In this document: positions 35,112-47,161 of the stretch, piece by piece | Position numbering within the stretch: position 1 is the stretch's first letter | Layout of the letters: every line of letters starts with the position of its first letter | Origin: Hyphodiscus hymeniophilus | Lineage: Eukaryota > Ascomycota > Leotiomycetes > Helotiales > Hyphodiscaceae | Direction: 5' to 3' | Length of the DNA stretch: 64,000 nt | Assembly (NCBI GenBank): GCA_016508695.1 | Contig: VNKQ01000007.1 | Location: 744,001 to 808,000 of the forward strand | Notes under the pieces: model-generated | What the model was told of the DNA's origin: nothing | Database searches by the model: none | Seen by the model: the letters and a program-made list of their open reading frames with translations, nothing else | Position numbers and translations under genes: made by a program

Positions 35112-35787
35112 ATTGATTTGGCTCCAAGTGAGGAGTGAGATCAGAGAGAGAGAGAGAGAGAGAGAAACTAGAAGATATCTTCACGAGGTGAGTATATGAT
35201 GGGCAGGCAATTGGAAGACAAGCAAGTAGTAGAAAGAAGAAGATGTGGAGTTAAGGCAGGAGAGAGCTTCTACCCCTCTGTTGGCTGGTGGGGTAGTTGA
35301 AGAGTTCTAAGGCGGGCATTGTATTCACCGCGCTCTGGTAGGAAGGTCGGGGTACTGCATCCGTACAAGTGCTCATGTGTTGTACTCTCAAGCATAGACA
35401 AGCTGCAAGGCTATTGGCCTCTCCATCAATGTCATCGGCAACACAAGGCTGCGGTTGACTGTTAGCGTCCGGCTTTACTGTCTGTAGAGCGGAAGGTCAA
35501 TTTCCGGGCCGGAAATGGCAAGCCGGGCACTGAGGCAGCAAGCCTCGCAAAGAGTTCACTCCACCTTCTCGTTACTCGAAGTCTCTGGTACCTGAGTGTT
35601 TTTGTTTGACCTTCTTGACTCTTCAAATCGTCTATCATAAGAATAATCGTGTTCACCATGCGCTATGTTGTATACTATACCCAAGATCCATGAAGCACAG
35701 CTTCGAGCGTTTACCGTCCCGTTATACTACATTAACCATTTGATAGTTTACCTCCGTGCAGCCGTGTGAAAATCCTTAAAGTACATA
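35112..35787. other. Intergenic: beta-mannosidase promoter and 3' side of the MFS gene
   Basis: No gene is supported. It contains a GA dinucleotide tract. Confidence 0.5.
35143..35165. repeat. AG dinucleotide tract in the beta-mannosidase 5' region
   Basis: An uninterrupted AG repeat of about 11 units lies 32-54 bp upstream of the beta-mannosidase start codon. On the coding strand it is a CT tract, common in fungal 5' leaders. Confidence 0.9.
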
Positions 35788-37666
35788 TTAAAATGACTTT
35801 GCAAGCTTAGAGCGCATTCTTATCTTTCCTCCAAAGAAGAAAATGAAATATATCAAGGCGCATAGTCCGAAGCTGACGAAGCCGATCGTCGCCATTGCCC
35901 ATTTGGTTGACATCTTCTCGAACATCTGAACGCCTGCATGTGCGAGCCCTGCTGCAATCAAGAATGAAGGGATAAGGAAAGCGGCAATGGCGGAGCCGGC
36001 GACATTGGGGTAGGAATCTGAGATGTTAGTGTATGATACCGTAAGAAAAGACAAGAAAAGCGTACCAGTAACATAGTTCAACATCGATAACCAGAGAAGT
36101 GGATCAGCAAAGCCCAGAACTGCTCCCGCAACAACTGGAGACCAGTAACTGGTCTTTCCATCGCTGGTGAACGCAAACCATAACAACGTGATTGGGAAGA
36201 GCCAAACAGTGACAAGAGAAGTGATGAAGCGAGCTTCTGGTCGGTTTGTCCCATGTATCTTTCGATCACGAGTGTAGAACCAGGTCTGGACCGGGATAAA
36301 GAGGAACATGCAGACTACTCCCACGACGAAGTTGAGGTATGTCAAGTCAGCACCAATGACACTGTGACGACGTTAGAATCGATTACCTAATGCTGCAGGT
36401 GGAACTTACGAAAGACCGTTGTTGACGACGAAAACGTCGAAGACTCCATCGAGGTAAAGGAAGAGAATACCATATGCAAATCCGTTGTAGAGGCCGAGGC
36501 ACAAGACAATGGGTTCCGTGAACATGATACGGAATGTCATGGTAGCCACAAACCTAATCTCCTTCCAAACATTGACCTTGGATGTGAGAATAGCGATCTC
36601 ATCATTGTCAACAGACTCAGATTTGGCGGCCGCTCTAGCAATGACAAGTCTTGGAAGAGTCTCTGGGACGAGACACAGGATGACAGCGAATCCAAATGCG
36701 ATTATCACGTTGATCAGATAGAGCCATTTGATGCCAAGGCTCGCATTGTCTGAAATCCAACCTCCAAGCGGGGATCCGATAGAAGGCCCGATATTTGCGC
36801 TCATGACGAACAAAGCCATGGCCTGACCAGCGCCATCGACGTCCCCGAAGAGATCTGCGATTGTTCCTGCGACATTGGAAAGAGCCGTGGATCCAGCAGT
36901 ACCGCAAAGGAACATAAAAATGATGAGCATTGGAAGATTGCGAGCATAGGCACATCCCTACCCAACCAATTAGCTGTACTCGAAATACCAGTTCCTGAAT
37001 ATCTCACAAAGTTCAAGATCGCATACACGGTAATGCTACCAACATATACCCATTTCCGACCACCGATATCTCTATCAACATTTAGCAAGGCTCCAGGCCA
37101 GCCTCGTGTGACGCGATACAACTTACGAGAGAGGACCCATGAAAGCAGGGCCAACTGCATTTCCGAGGATGAACATCGATTGGCCAAGAGTAACGACCTG
37201 TGTGCTTCCTCCCCATCTTTCCTGAATCAGGAACTCAATGCCGACTGTGTCAAGCAGTACTTAGCAATGGGCCAATACTGCAAGGAGAGGAATTGCGGAA
37301 TTCGATGATTCTCAATCTCCAACTCCTCGTGGACGCAAGTTCCGAAATAACAGAATGAATAGTTTGACACGTACGGTATGAGGTGGAGGTCATTAGGACA
37401 AAGAGTTGCAAGAAGCAATAAATGATAATTATCGACCAACGCTTCCAGGCAGGCCAATGAATTGGGTGGTGAGCATCTTGAGCCTTTACAAGCTCGAGAA
37501 TAGCAAGGGTGTTTTCGTCGGCATTTGTTGGATCGACGGGCGCTCTGCTGCCAGATGCCTTCTCGGGTCCAGGAGGAGCAGCATCAATGGCCTTCGACTC
37601 ATTGTCGCTACTTGTGGACGTCATCCTCCCAAGCTGTTCTTCGCTCTCAAACCCTTCTTCTTTCAA
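35788..37666 (-). CDS. MFS transporter, DHA1 (drug:H+ antiporter) type
   Basis: This major facilitator transporter probably has 12 spans and resembles the fungal polyamine/multidrug DHA1 group. Six minus-strand exons (37375-37666, 37127-37244, 37008-37071, 36410-36957, 36066-36361, 35788-36017) give 515 aa. A hydrophilic acidic N-terminal tail precedes the first span (WSIIIIYCFLQLFVLM). The second splice gives GPAFMGPLSDIGGRKW, the conserved loop 2-3 signature of MFS proteins. Motif C-like text is seen in span 5, NIGPSIGSPLGGWISD. Other typical pieces are FGFAVILCLVPETLPR with the PET motif and FLYLDGVFDVFVVNNGLS. The protein ends in the basic tail KIRMRSKLAKSF. A later ATG at 37624 (MTSTSSDN) is an equally possible start. 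Its substrate is unknown. Confidence 0.92.
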
Positions 37667-39642
37667 TCCTGTTGGAGAGAACGAAGGGATTCGCGGATCA
37701 ACAGCTATGTTGTGTCCAAAGAAAACGACGTGGATTGGAACAACACGATGTGAAATTCACAACAAGCAATACTACCAAAATCTCTGAAGCGCGAGGATGG
37801 AGCCTTTTCTAGTAGCGGCTATGATTGATCATAGTGGTCCCACTCAAACGCCCACCATGATTCAGGCCCATCAGAGCTGCAGCGATACCCCGGCTGCCCC
37901 GGCTGAGGCAAACTTGCCCATTCACGAGTTTACGGCAGTCTCGGAGTGGGTTCTGATTTGGTGAAGGCGAGTCCCAGAGATAAGGATGATTGTTACCCAT
38001 CTTCCTTATTCATCGCCAAATAGCATTTCAACGTAGACGACAACAACATGAACAGACGAGGCTTTGCGATTCGTGGGAGATATGACTTCATCCACTCCGT
38101 CAAGATAAGCATACGAAGGGCCGAGGAAGGCAAGGAATGTTGTTAAACTGGAGAACACTTTCCCGTTGAAGATCAATCGGTTGTGGCGTTGTGAGGCGTT
38201 GGGAACAATGCAAGGTCAGGTGCTGAATGAAAACACGTGCGCTTGATCCACTGTCGTCCTTTTCTCAACATCCTAAACACCACCTTTTCAAGCATTATTC
38301 GACGCAACGAACAAAACAGGCTGATGTTCATCGCAGATTATCTGAATCGAAAGATGATGCATGTTTATACTGTTGCGAATGTTGACGTCTGTTTTGGATT
38401 GTCTCACATGCACAACTGTCCGCCTAGTAAACAGGGGTTTCCCCCATGGTTGGATGCCAGGTAGCGTGCCTAGAGATTTCCCAAATGGATTTGTTTGAAT
38501 ATGGCGATCGATCCAGAAGTCGAGAATTTCGTCAGTTACGTATCGTGGTGCGAGGCAAAAGTCGTTTGAAGGCACAGGGTTCTACAACATAGTTGTTGTG
38601 CAGACAATACTTCCTTTATGTCAAGCACCAACGAAATTATCTCGATACTAGCTTATTGCTTTAATTGCTTACCTAGAGATCGTGGCAGGGAAATAATGCA
38701 TTGTCAAATGTCTTCCAAAAACGGTTCTCACATTCGTTTGGCAGTTTTGGAGATGAAGACAAAGGAAAAGAACGGACAACAAGAAACAATGCCCACAAAA
38801 TGGAATGAACTTCTCAAAAGTATCTCAAACACAATGAAATAGTGCAAATTGAACCATAGCTTTCTTTAGTATACTCTTCTCTCGTTTCGTAGCTTCTAGC
38901 TGCTTCTCAGCCCAACTCTCTCTGCAGCAGGTGTCTTGTGGTAAAGCTTATCATCAACCCAGTGCACATTCATTCATCAGCCACTTTCTCACTGGGTACC
39001 AATTATTACCGTCTTTACATTCTTTTTGAGGGATGCTTCAGTGCCTTCTCCGAAAACTTTCAATAACTGCAGCTCCCCACATGACTTCAACATACCTCGA
39101 CCAAAATTGACACTTCCTACTCGTCATTGAGGAAGAATACCATATTTGCACTCTACGATCCATGTCCTCCATCTTTCAAGAGTTGGCATAGGACAACTTT
39201 TTTGTTGCATGTCGCAAACTTCGCTGCGGCCCGAACCCTTCAGAGGTGAGTCTTCACAGCCTTGCGAACGCGGTTGCAGCCTTGTGCCGCTCTCATAGCT
39301 CCTTCCATCTCAGTTCTTATCCCAATCGTCATCCCAATCACCACCCATTGCAAATGCTTGGACATTTGCATGACATCTTCAGAAATACTGACTTTGTAAA
39401 AGCCCTTCAGGATATTCGCTTGTTTGAAGGACCTTGGAAATTCCTTCCGATCAGCATTTGCCAACAGATCACTTACCCACCTCAAGACTTCACTTTCAAA
39501 ATTCTGTCCAATTCACGATCTGTCATCATCTCCGCACAAAGGTAAGTCATAATACTTGCACCAAGCATTGCCAACTTTGATCTGACTTTGCAGCTCGCGG
39601 CCAGGATACAGTTGCACGGATTGCTCACTCATCCTCGCAACA
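37667..39642. other. Intergenic, divergent MFS and F-box genes
   Basis: About 2 kb without a gene I can support. It should contain both promoters and a 5' leader of the F-box gene. The open frames inside have no recognisable protein character. Confidence 0.5.
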
Positions 39643-41748
39643 ATGTCGCCAAGAGTTCGAAACCCGTCTCGCGTCAGGACTCCAGCTCCTTCAAGATATA
39701 TGAGTGATTATGGTTTCGATCCCTACCCACCCAGAAAGAAGGTCACTCGTAAGCGCATCGTCAACTATCGAGAGCCAGGTTCCGACTCGGACGACGATGT
39801 GATCTATGTCGGTCAGCGCACAATCCCCCGAACTCAACTCACTGCTCCGACTCCTACGTTGCCAGAGATCGCACTTGGGGAGGAGGACCCTTTCGTAGCG
39901 CCAAAGATCAAGCTTACAGAAGAGGTTCCTGCAGTCGAGCTTGCCGTTGAGGAGCAACTCCCCGTCGAGGTTGTTACTGGGTATCATGGTCGTGGTCTTC
40001 TTCAAACTCTTCCGTGTGAGGTATGTCTCCTCACCTTCCGCAAACACTCATATTCATTTCTTTCTAACAACACCTGTGACGATGGTCTTGTGTACTCGAT
40101 CCTTGCGCATGTGAGTCCAGCTGACATCTCATCTTCCATTCAGATTCATCAAAACATCGCCGGTTTCTTCGAACGTGACTCTGACGTCCTTACCTACGCA
40201 CAATTATGCAAAAAGACCAGAGATTCGATCTCGTCAAGCGTTTGGCGTAAGCGTTTTGTTGACACCTTCGACATGCCGGAGGGAGACTTCGAGACTTTGG
40301 CACTAGCTCAGAAATATGCGTACCGTCGAGAGTTTGCTGGCTGGGTATGTTTCGACATGAAGCCCTTTAGCGCCTTCGCTACCGCAGAGTGTGCGGCCGT
40401 ACAAGAGGTCAACACCAAGAAGTGTCTACTTGTTCTGAGAGATTTGATACTCGGTGAATAGTCCAGTTGAAGACTTCGGAGCACTCTGCTAACGCAGCAA
40501 CAGAATCCAATGCACGCAAAGTTATCGACGCTGAAGGAAAGCAGACCATCGTCGGCCGGAATCACGAATATATCCGTGACTGGGTTCAACACGGTGGACG
40601 AAAATATACCGACATCATTGACGCTATTCTTAGCACAGATAAGACCAGCTGGGACTTTCGCGATGTCGTCTCTGCAACTACAGTTGACTCACTCGTCCTT
40701 GTCATCCAGCTGTGCCTAACCTACATCTCTCTTCATCCTGGCAGCTGCAATAACGAAGTCTCTCATTTCGATATGTCGCAAAGAGAAGCGTATGCCGATC
40801 ATGCAAAGCAACCAGTATTCGTTGGTGGCTGGAAGCAAGATATCAACGTGCGTTGGCTTTTGCACACGGTAAATTTCTTCAAATTGCACCTCAAATCCCC
40901 TCACGGAGCAGGAGTCCTGGCCCAGCATTATGAAGATCTTGAGCATCACCAAACACCTCAGCCGTGGCTCGGTCGAATTCAAGGAGGAACCCAGCCGATA
41001 GGCAGTCATTGGAAGTCAGCCTATAGTAAGTTGAACTTGCTTTTCCTTCAATTCGATGCATGCTAACCGATTTTTAGCTTTCTTGAAGGACCATAAGACT
41101 CTCATGAGCTTGAGACTGAATGATTATGACGATGAGCCTGCGGTGGATGACGGTGAAACACTATCGGTATGTCGGTTCCTCTCTCGGGGTTCTCAAGATA
41201 TAGACTGACACAACAATCTGTAGGACCTAACCATCTTCTTCGATGACTCCAAGTTCTCTTCCGACAGCTGGCCAAAGGCATTTGAAACACTCCTCCAAAC
41301 CGATCCATACGCCAACTCGAGCCCTCTAAGAGCACGCCGAACAAGAACCAGCAATACCGTTACTAACCAAAAGTATGAGCTCAAGGCATTCTATGGAACC
41401 TCTCGAGGTACCAAAGGAGCGCACTTTTACGGCCGCATTCACGGGCTCCCACCACAACAAGACATAATTGGTTTCCAACGAATCTCAATGATCAAATTCT
41501 ACCCTCTCAATGAAGAGTACGATCCTTTTCAAATTTGGGCATACGAAGGTTGCGTACTTCCCGGAGGTCGCGTTATCGTTGGTAGATGGTGGGATTTGAC
41601 CGCCGACCCTTCCCATCCAGTTGATATTTTCGGTGGTCCTTTCATATGGTGGAATGTCGACAGCAGTACTGCTGCACCACCTATCTCCTCGGAAGAGGCA
41701 TTGGAGTTCTTAGACTTGATCCATGATCCCAACATTGGATTCGCATGA
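39643..41748 (+). CDS. F-box protein of unknown target
   Basis: This is a putative substrate adaptor of an SCF ubiquitin ligase. Five exons (39643-40020, 40144-40453, 40504-41025, 41078-41166, 41224-41748) give 607 aa. The N-terminal 100 residues are basic then acidic and low in complexity. Removing the first intron creates LLQTLPCEIHQNIAGFFERD, which with DVLTYAQLCKKTRDSISSSVW fits an F-box at about residues 118-160. Without that splice the frame stays open but the F-box is interrupted, so splicing is the better reading. The C-terminal half contains FYGRIHGLPPQQDIIGFQRISM, WAYEGCVLPGGRVIVGRW and FGGPFIWWNVD. The whole is a layout I have seen described only as hypothetical F-box proteins in ascomycetes. 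There are no WD40 or LRR repeats. Confidence 0.82.
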
Positions 41749-43457
41749 TGAGGTGCTCCAAAACATCCTGACGATTGACAATTCGAACCATCACCTTCGC
41801 TTTAGAAGACCTCTTAAGGCCCTCGACAGCTACTCGTATTCTCTTTCGAAGACAACCACTTAATGCCTTAGGTGATCCCACGGCTCTCAGAATCCAGCAC
41901 ATCTCGCGATCACAAAATTCCGTTAATATCGCAGGTCCGCCTGCGCCTCTCTCATATGGACTTGCATCATTTCGGTATCCCACAAATGCCGAGGGCGTCT
42001 TGCTCTTAGCCAGCCGAGAAGCCAATCACATCATATCGCATTTTATTCGCCTTTATGCACCACACTCTTTACTGATACGCTCATTTCATTCGGCATCATC
42101 GCATCGCTTCAACCTAAAAGTTACATTTGCATCTAGCGTTGTCCATTGCGTTTTCTTTCTATCTTACATATGCATCGGCGGGGTCACTTTGAGGAGTTGA
42201 GGAGGACCGACCATTCGAGGGGAGAGTTTCAGTTTTCACGGACGTGGATGATGGATGTGGGAGGCATCTGCAGGAGAATTAGCAAGACTTGTTTTATAGA
42301 TTCAATGCAAATGAATTGATATTAGACCTTTCTTTGATGAGGCTCATGTATCATCTCGAAGCTTCATATTTTCAATCAAGCTGTGGCAGCGAAAAGAGCC
42401 TCTCACTGCGTGCCTCAAAGACAGTTATTGCTGCTAAAGCCCAATACACAGATATCAATGAGCTCTTCACCGACGTCTTAGAGCTCATTTTTGAGTGAAG
42501 TAGGTCTTGAAGATAGACCCTAGGTGGCAGCAGAACACGAAGGTTTTGTTGCTTATAAGACAGTAAGTAGTAAAGCACAGAAAGATGCCACCCATAGAGC
42601 CACTATCAATTGTGCTTTCACCATCGTTACCCCTTGGCTGTTAGCCATCCACTTCTCCAAGAAGATCAACAGAATATGGAAGCACAATGAAGCTAGGGAA
42701 TAAGTAAACCTAGCCTGGCTTATGTAGATCCTCTATTTCCCTGCACTCCACTGCTCGTTCCGACCTCGATGGTAGTACGGTGGGTAGATGTATGTATGGA
42801 TCTCGTTCTGGTGCGGGTGGTATACTGGTTTCGTATAGGCAGAAAGACATAGCTGGTAGATAGAAAGGCAGACAAGGAGGAAGGCAGGTAGAACCTCAGG
42901 GGGCTGCGGAGGCGATAGGCTGAAAGATGGTGTGTGCACTGGGATTGTAAACTACCTCCAAATTCCGGGAATACATTCCAGAGTATGAATAGTCATGTGT
43001 GAGGACGAACCTTGCTTGTGTGATTGCTCCGAAGTTCCCTTCTTCTTCTTGCAAGTTTGCACGCGGTTCTGGTGGATGGAGGATGGTGGGATGCTCGCTG
43101 TTATTAAACGCTAGCATAGATCCTCATCCAGATATCATCTAGACGATCAGGAACTATTGACAAGATGTGCACAAAAATATGTGGGTACCGCCAAATCGGC
43201 TCTCTAGGGCAGAGCGTAATGTCTTCGAAAGATTGCCTTTGATTCTCACCACACCGATTATGGCAGAATCTGGTTGTCGTTCACCCTAAAAAGATTTAAC
43301 AAGGAAAGGAAAAAGCGTCCAAATGCCTTGCACAGGGACTATTGTTCAGATCTCTGTATTGTAGTCGATCCCTAATAAGCCTACATGCTTAAAGCTGATG
43401 CTTTTCTCCCCAGAACGCCGTGTATAGACTCTCACCAAGCACAACCATCCAACTCCT
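41749..43457. other. Intergenic, convergent side of F-box and SEC13 genes
   Basis: 1.7 kb. A 141-codon open frame at 41775-42200 (+) has no recognisable motif and probably is 3' UTR. Nothing else is supported. Confidence 0.45.
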
Positions 43458-44601
43458 CTATTCCTCAATGGTCTTTACGCACTCCCACTCGCCTCTCAGG
43501 TTTTCCTTCCATAAGCTAACCTTGTTATCTCCTGCGCTCACAGCCAACACATTCCCGCTCAAGCTCCAACTGACCCTCCATAAAACATGATCAAAGCTCA
43601 AAACCTTGCTATTCCATACTCCAGGTGCGCTCGGATCGGATGTCCAGATTCGTACTGTCTTGTCTTGAGATGCGGATGCGATATAGGACTTTTGCAGGAC
43701 CGTAGGAGACCAAGCTACATCACGTACCCAATCCGTATGGCCTGCCAACGGCGCGCGCTCCTCCTTATAGCTCTGACTCGCCTGATCAAACGCCCAAAGC
43801 TTCACCAGATTATCACTACCACCGGTCACAAACTTCCTAACCCCTCCCTGACCGCCCGCACTGGAAACCAAACTGCCAGCAGTGGTGCTCGGAGCCCAGG
43901 ATACGGAATTGACACCAATGCCGTGGGCGTGGAATAGCTTATGATCCCAGGAATTGTCCTTGAATTCTAAGACTGATACGTTGCCGTCGGAGCTGGCGCA
44001 GGCCAGCAAGCACCCGCTTTCGTGCGGTGACCAGGAGATTATGTTTACTGAGGCGGTGTGGAGGGCGAAATCGAAGACTCGTGTCCAGGTTGTGCCTTGT
44101 TCGCGCCAGATGAAGACTTTGCCGTCGTAGGAGGAGGAGGCAAGGATATTGCCAAACTTAGGGTGAGCCCACGCGACCGACCATACTGCGCCTTCGTGTC
44201 TAAACGGCGATCAGCTGAGTTGGAATGCAGAGGATCAAGGGGAAGAAGAGGCAATATGTTTCAGCGTATGATGGAAGGGAGGCTTGGAACGGGCAGTCAT
44301 ACCCTTTCAGCGTTTCCGTTAATCGGTGTGTTTCTCCTTCTACTTCGAAGATCTTTACTGTGCGGTCTGAGGAGCAAGTTGCTAGGCGTCTGCCATAGTA
44401 ATCTAGGACTGCATCGTGCTAGATATGAGAGTCAGTGAGGTTTTCGTGAAATTCGCCAGGTAACTTTGCGAGCGATTGGGCTTGCAGCTTGACCTACGAT
44501 ATGCGCCAGCAAGGTAGTAAATAGAGGTCGCAATTGCTCAATGAAAGGGGCAAACTTACGATCATGTCATCATGACCCGAGTTCGAGATAACTTGTGCCA
44601 T
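43458..44601 (-). CDS. SEC13: SEC13, COPII coat and nuclear pore WD40 protein
   Basis: This is the WD40 protein shared by the outer COPII coat (with SEC31) and the Y-complex of the nuclear pore. Three minus-strand exons (44560-44601, 44303-44418, 43458-44199) give 299 aa, the usual size. It starts MAQVISNSGHDDMI, matching the family N-terminus, and then HDAVLDYYGRRLATCSSD after intron 1. Six blades can be read, for example HEGAVWSVAWAHPKFGNIL, HGIGVNSVSWAPS, KFVTGGSDNLVKLWAF, HTDWVRDVAWSP and DHVLWRVSWSLSGNVLAVS. It ends KENLRGEWECVKTIEE. It is divergent from PEX20 across about 460 bp, so the two genes may share a promoter region. It should be essential and constitutively expressed. Confidence 0.96.
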
Positions 44602-45058
44602 CTTGACCTTCACGCAGATTTTAGTTTGTTGTTCCTAAAGGTCGAAAGGAGGACAGATTCAAGAAGAAGTTTGGTGTTCTGCCAGGCTGTCGAGACCTGC
44701 CAGTCAACACCTTGCAAAGGCCGGAACGGAGAAACAATCTGCCGCAGGGAGGCTTACTCGAGACTGTAAGCTTGTGACGCTTGTCTTCGCTTTCGCCCGC
44801 TACTTTGGTGGGGAAGACGATGTTCTCCGAGATTCACTGAACTCATCAATAGTCCGCATAGTCTATTGTGCTAATACCATAGGTATAAAGAGTTGTGTAT
44901 AGGTGTATCATTCATTTTCTTATTCCACTCGGCCTTTTGGATAGGTTCAATCAGCACCGATGGGTTACCTCGGTCCAACCCAATAATATTCGCCTTCGAC
45001 AGCAACTTCATCGAACGTCGGCATACAACTCCCCAAACTTTTTGACATATAGCACACC
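44602..45058. promoter_or_regulatory. Shared upstream region of SEC13 and PEX20
   Basis: A 457-bp interval separates two divergent start codons and must hold both promoters and 5' leaders. No specific element was recognised. Confidence 0.6.
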
Positions 45059-46136
45059 ATGGCAGATAGTCTCTGTGGGCCCTCAAATGCTCTGCAAAGC
45101 TTTCAAAAACATAGTACCGTCGATCGGACGTTACAGCAAGACCGGCTAATTTCCAGACAATCACCATCACAAGTATGTTGCCGCTTCGGTCTACTATGTC
45201 TGGTACTAACACAGTGTCTAGGGTTTCAGGTCTTCTCCCGGTCCTAGTGCTGGCCTCTTGGAATCCGACTTCCAAGCCTTTCAAGCAGGAAACCTACCTC
45301 CCGAGTCCCATCAAGGCTTCCAACAGCCTTTCTCCCATGCTCCTGTACATCAATCCGGGCCTGCAGCATGGGCATCTGATTTCCAACACATGCACATCTC
45401 AAGCCCTCCTTCTCAATTCGCACAAGAGTCCCACAATGGCCAGCCGCAACAAAGATATGACACTGGGGGCTGGCATCAAGATTTTGCAAGACAGTTTGGT
45501 GCAGAGCAACGGGTGGTGGCGCAAACAAGTCAGATGACCGGGAGTCCCTCATATGGTTATTCATCAATGAATAGTGGTATGGGAATGGGTATGCAGCCAC
45601 AATTTTCTGGGGGTATGATGGGACAGCAAGCGGATCAGTCCATGGCTCACCAGCAACCTGCTGAGTCCTTTGATGAGGAAGCGTTTGCAAGAGCATTTGA
45701 AGAAGCAGCAAAAGAAGAGCAAGCAATACTTGTTGTAGAAGCCGGACAGGATCATGCTATGGGCATGACAGAAAACGCAGAAGCAAGCAAGTCGGCGATG
45801 GAGTTAGACCAAGATATCATGCTTGAGCAATCCGCCGAACACTTCATGTTCTCATCTACGGAATCCCAGTTTCCTGATCAAGCCCGCTTAGGCGCAGATT
45901 TGATCCATGACCCAATGTCAGAAGCTCAACATCCCGAGCACGAAGATCCCGATGCGCTAGCTAGAACAGCGGGACAACTACTAGACAGCGTGCGAAACAA
46001 CCAGAGCGACAAGTTCCAGAAGAGCGAATTCCTTGGATTGATGCAACTCTTACGGGACAAGAAGGTGGTCGTTCAAGGCGAAAATATCGTGGAGACGAAC
46101 GACAGCGCAGGGCAGTACAAGGTGGATGCGCCATGA
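45059..46136 (+). CDS. PEX20: PEX20-like peroxin, PTS2 co-receptor
   Basis: This is the co-receptor that works with PEX7 to import PTS2 proteins into peroxisomes. Two exons (45059-45172, 45222-46136) give 342 aa. The N-terminus MADSLCGPSNALQSFQKH carries the conserved cysteine (Cys6) used for ubiquitin-dependent recycling in PEX5 and PEX20, within the typical CGxxNxLQ block. Two WxxxF-type motifs are visible, WASDF at about 88-92 and WHQDF at about 121-125; such motifs bind PEX14/PEX13 in family members. The middle is Gln/Met/Gly-rich and disordered. An acidic segment (FDEEAFARAFEEAAKEEQA) follows. The C-terminus (ALARTAGQLLDSVRNNQSDKF then FLGLMQLLRDKKVVVQG) is the expected PEX7-binding region. 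It is divergent from SEC13. Confidence 0.92.
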
Positions 46137-46231
46137 CCATGTAAATATACATTATGCAGCGTCTGACATTTTAGCAGAATGAAATATGGAACTTATTCTG
46201 GGCACTTAAAAAGCATGCTTTCAGTGGAGAC

Positions 46232-46990
46232 ATGAAGAGCGGCGAGCAAGTGCGCAATGTATTGAAAATTCTGCTACAATTGAATAATGCTGCTAGTTCT
46301 GGCATGGAGGATGGGGAGACGAAGTCGTCTCTATTCCGGGGTGTTCAGAGCACTAGGGGTTACAACGAGACGAAGCCAGTTTCTTTTTGGAGGGCGCAGA
46401 GATACCTAAAGGCTGTGATAAATAGCCCTAATTTCGTCGTTCTTCCTGCTCTACGCAACCTAGCAGAACTCACGCTTCTGAACTTCGAGAACATCGAAAA
46501 GGGCAAGTCGAACACACCACCTTCACCGCTGTCCTCCCAATTGGATGCTATACGCACGGCCGACGCAGAAATTACCTCCATCCTCCCACCTACCGAGAAG
46601 GCTCTTGAAACCTTGATCTACAACTACATATCTGACTCCCTCCAGAGTGCGCCGGAGAAGTTCAGCCAAGAGCCTCTAAACCGATTACTAGGATATGAGT
46701 TTACGGATCGCTTGGGGAACAAGCCATATTCCACATCAATAGACTCTCCCCATATTCAGCGAGCGAGAGAAATACTGGGGCCCGCGATCTCGGAGACGAT
46801 GGACGCATGTCGCGGCTTTTGGTGTTCGTCGTTGAGTGTAGAGGATTTCTTCGCGTTGGTGGCTGCACATCAACGATTTGGTGGGCTTGGGAGTGAAGGG
46901 TTTAGGAAGGCTTTGAGAGAGATTGAAAGGGGTATCCAGGAGGGGCTTAAAGCTGCCATCAAGAGGACTGCACGGGGATATCCATATTAA
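46232..46990 (+). CDS. Protein of unknown function with an early stop
   Basis: I do not recognise this protein. It is a 252-aa, mostly helical, soluble-looking sequence beginning MKSGEQVRNVLKILLQLNNA. Blocks that look constrained are SFWRAQRYLKAVINSPNFVV, ALRNLAELTLLNFENIEKG, LPPTEKALETLIYNYISDSL and SVEDFFALVAAHQRFGGLG. It ends in GYPY at a TAA (46988-46990). No signal peptide or membrane span is seen. It starts only 95 bp after the PEX20 stop on the same strand, unusually close for this window. Strikingly, the same frame stays open for another 56 codons beyond the stop (listed separately). The annotated end may therefore be a nonsense mutation, readthrough, or a sequence error. No intron I could place removes the stop. 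Confidence 0.6.
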   Translation: MKSGEQVRNVLKILLQLNNAASSGMEDGETKSSLFRGVQSTRGYNETKPVSFWRAQRYLKAVINSPNFVVLPALRNLAELTLLNFENIEKGKSNTPPSPLSSQLDAIRTADAEITSILPPTEKALETLIYNYISDSLQSAPEKFSQEPLNRLLGYEFTDRLGNKPYSTSIDSPHIQRAREILGPAISETMDACRGFWCSSLSVEDFFALVAAHQRFGGLGSEGFRKALREIERGIQEGLKAAIKRTARGYPY

Positions 46991-47161
46991 TTTGGTGTTG
47001 ATGTGCCAAGGCTGGAAAAGGTTGGTGAAGAAGGTGTCTCCTTGGAAGACCAGCTATTTGCGTTGAAAGCTCAGGGAATGTTGAAATTTATGCAGGCTCG
47101 TAGGGAGCAGGGAAACTTAGAGAGCGGTGAGAATGGACCGGAAGGCTTCACGGAGCGGTGA
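46991..47161 (+). other. In-frame coding-like extension after the stop of the preceding gene
   Basis: Fifty-six sense codons in the same frame as the gene at 46232-46990 end at a TGA (47159-47161). The translation has a normal protein composition, with pieces such as FGVDVPRLEKVGEEGVSLED and QLFALKAQGMLKFMQARREQ. It reads as the natural C-terminus of the same protein. The only obstacle is the TAA at 46988-46990. Confidence 0.55.

Noticed and set aside
46232..47161. A hidden intron that would remove the TAA at 46988
   Set aside because: Candidate donors (for example GTATCC near 46932) and acceptors (CCAAG near 47010) give the wrong phase, so no intron was modelled.
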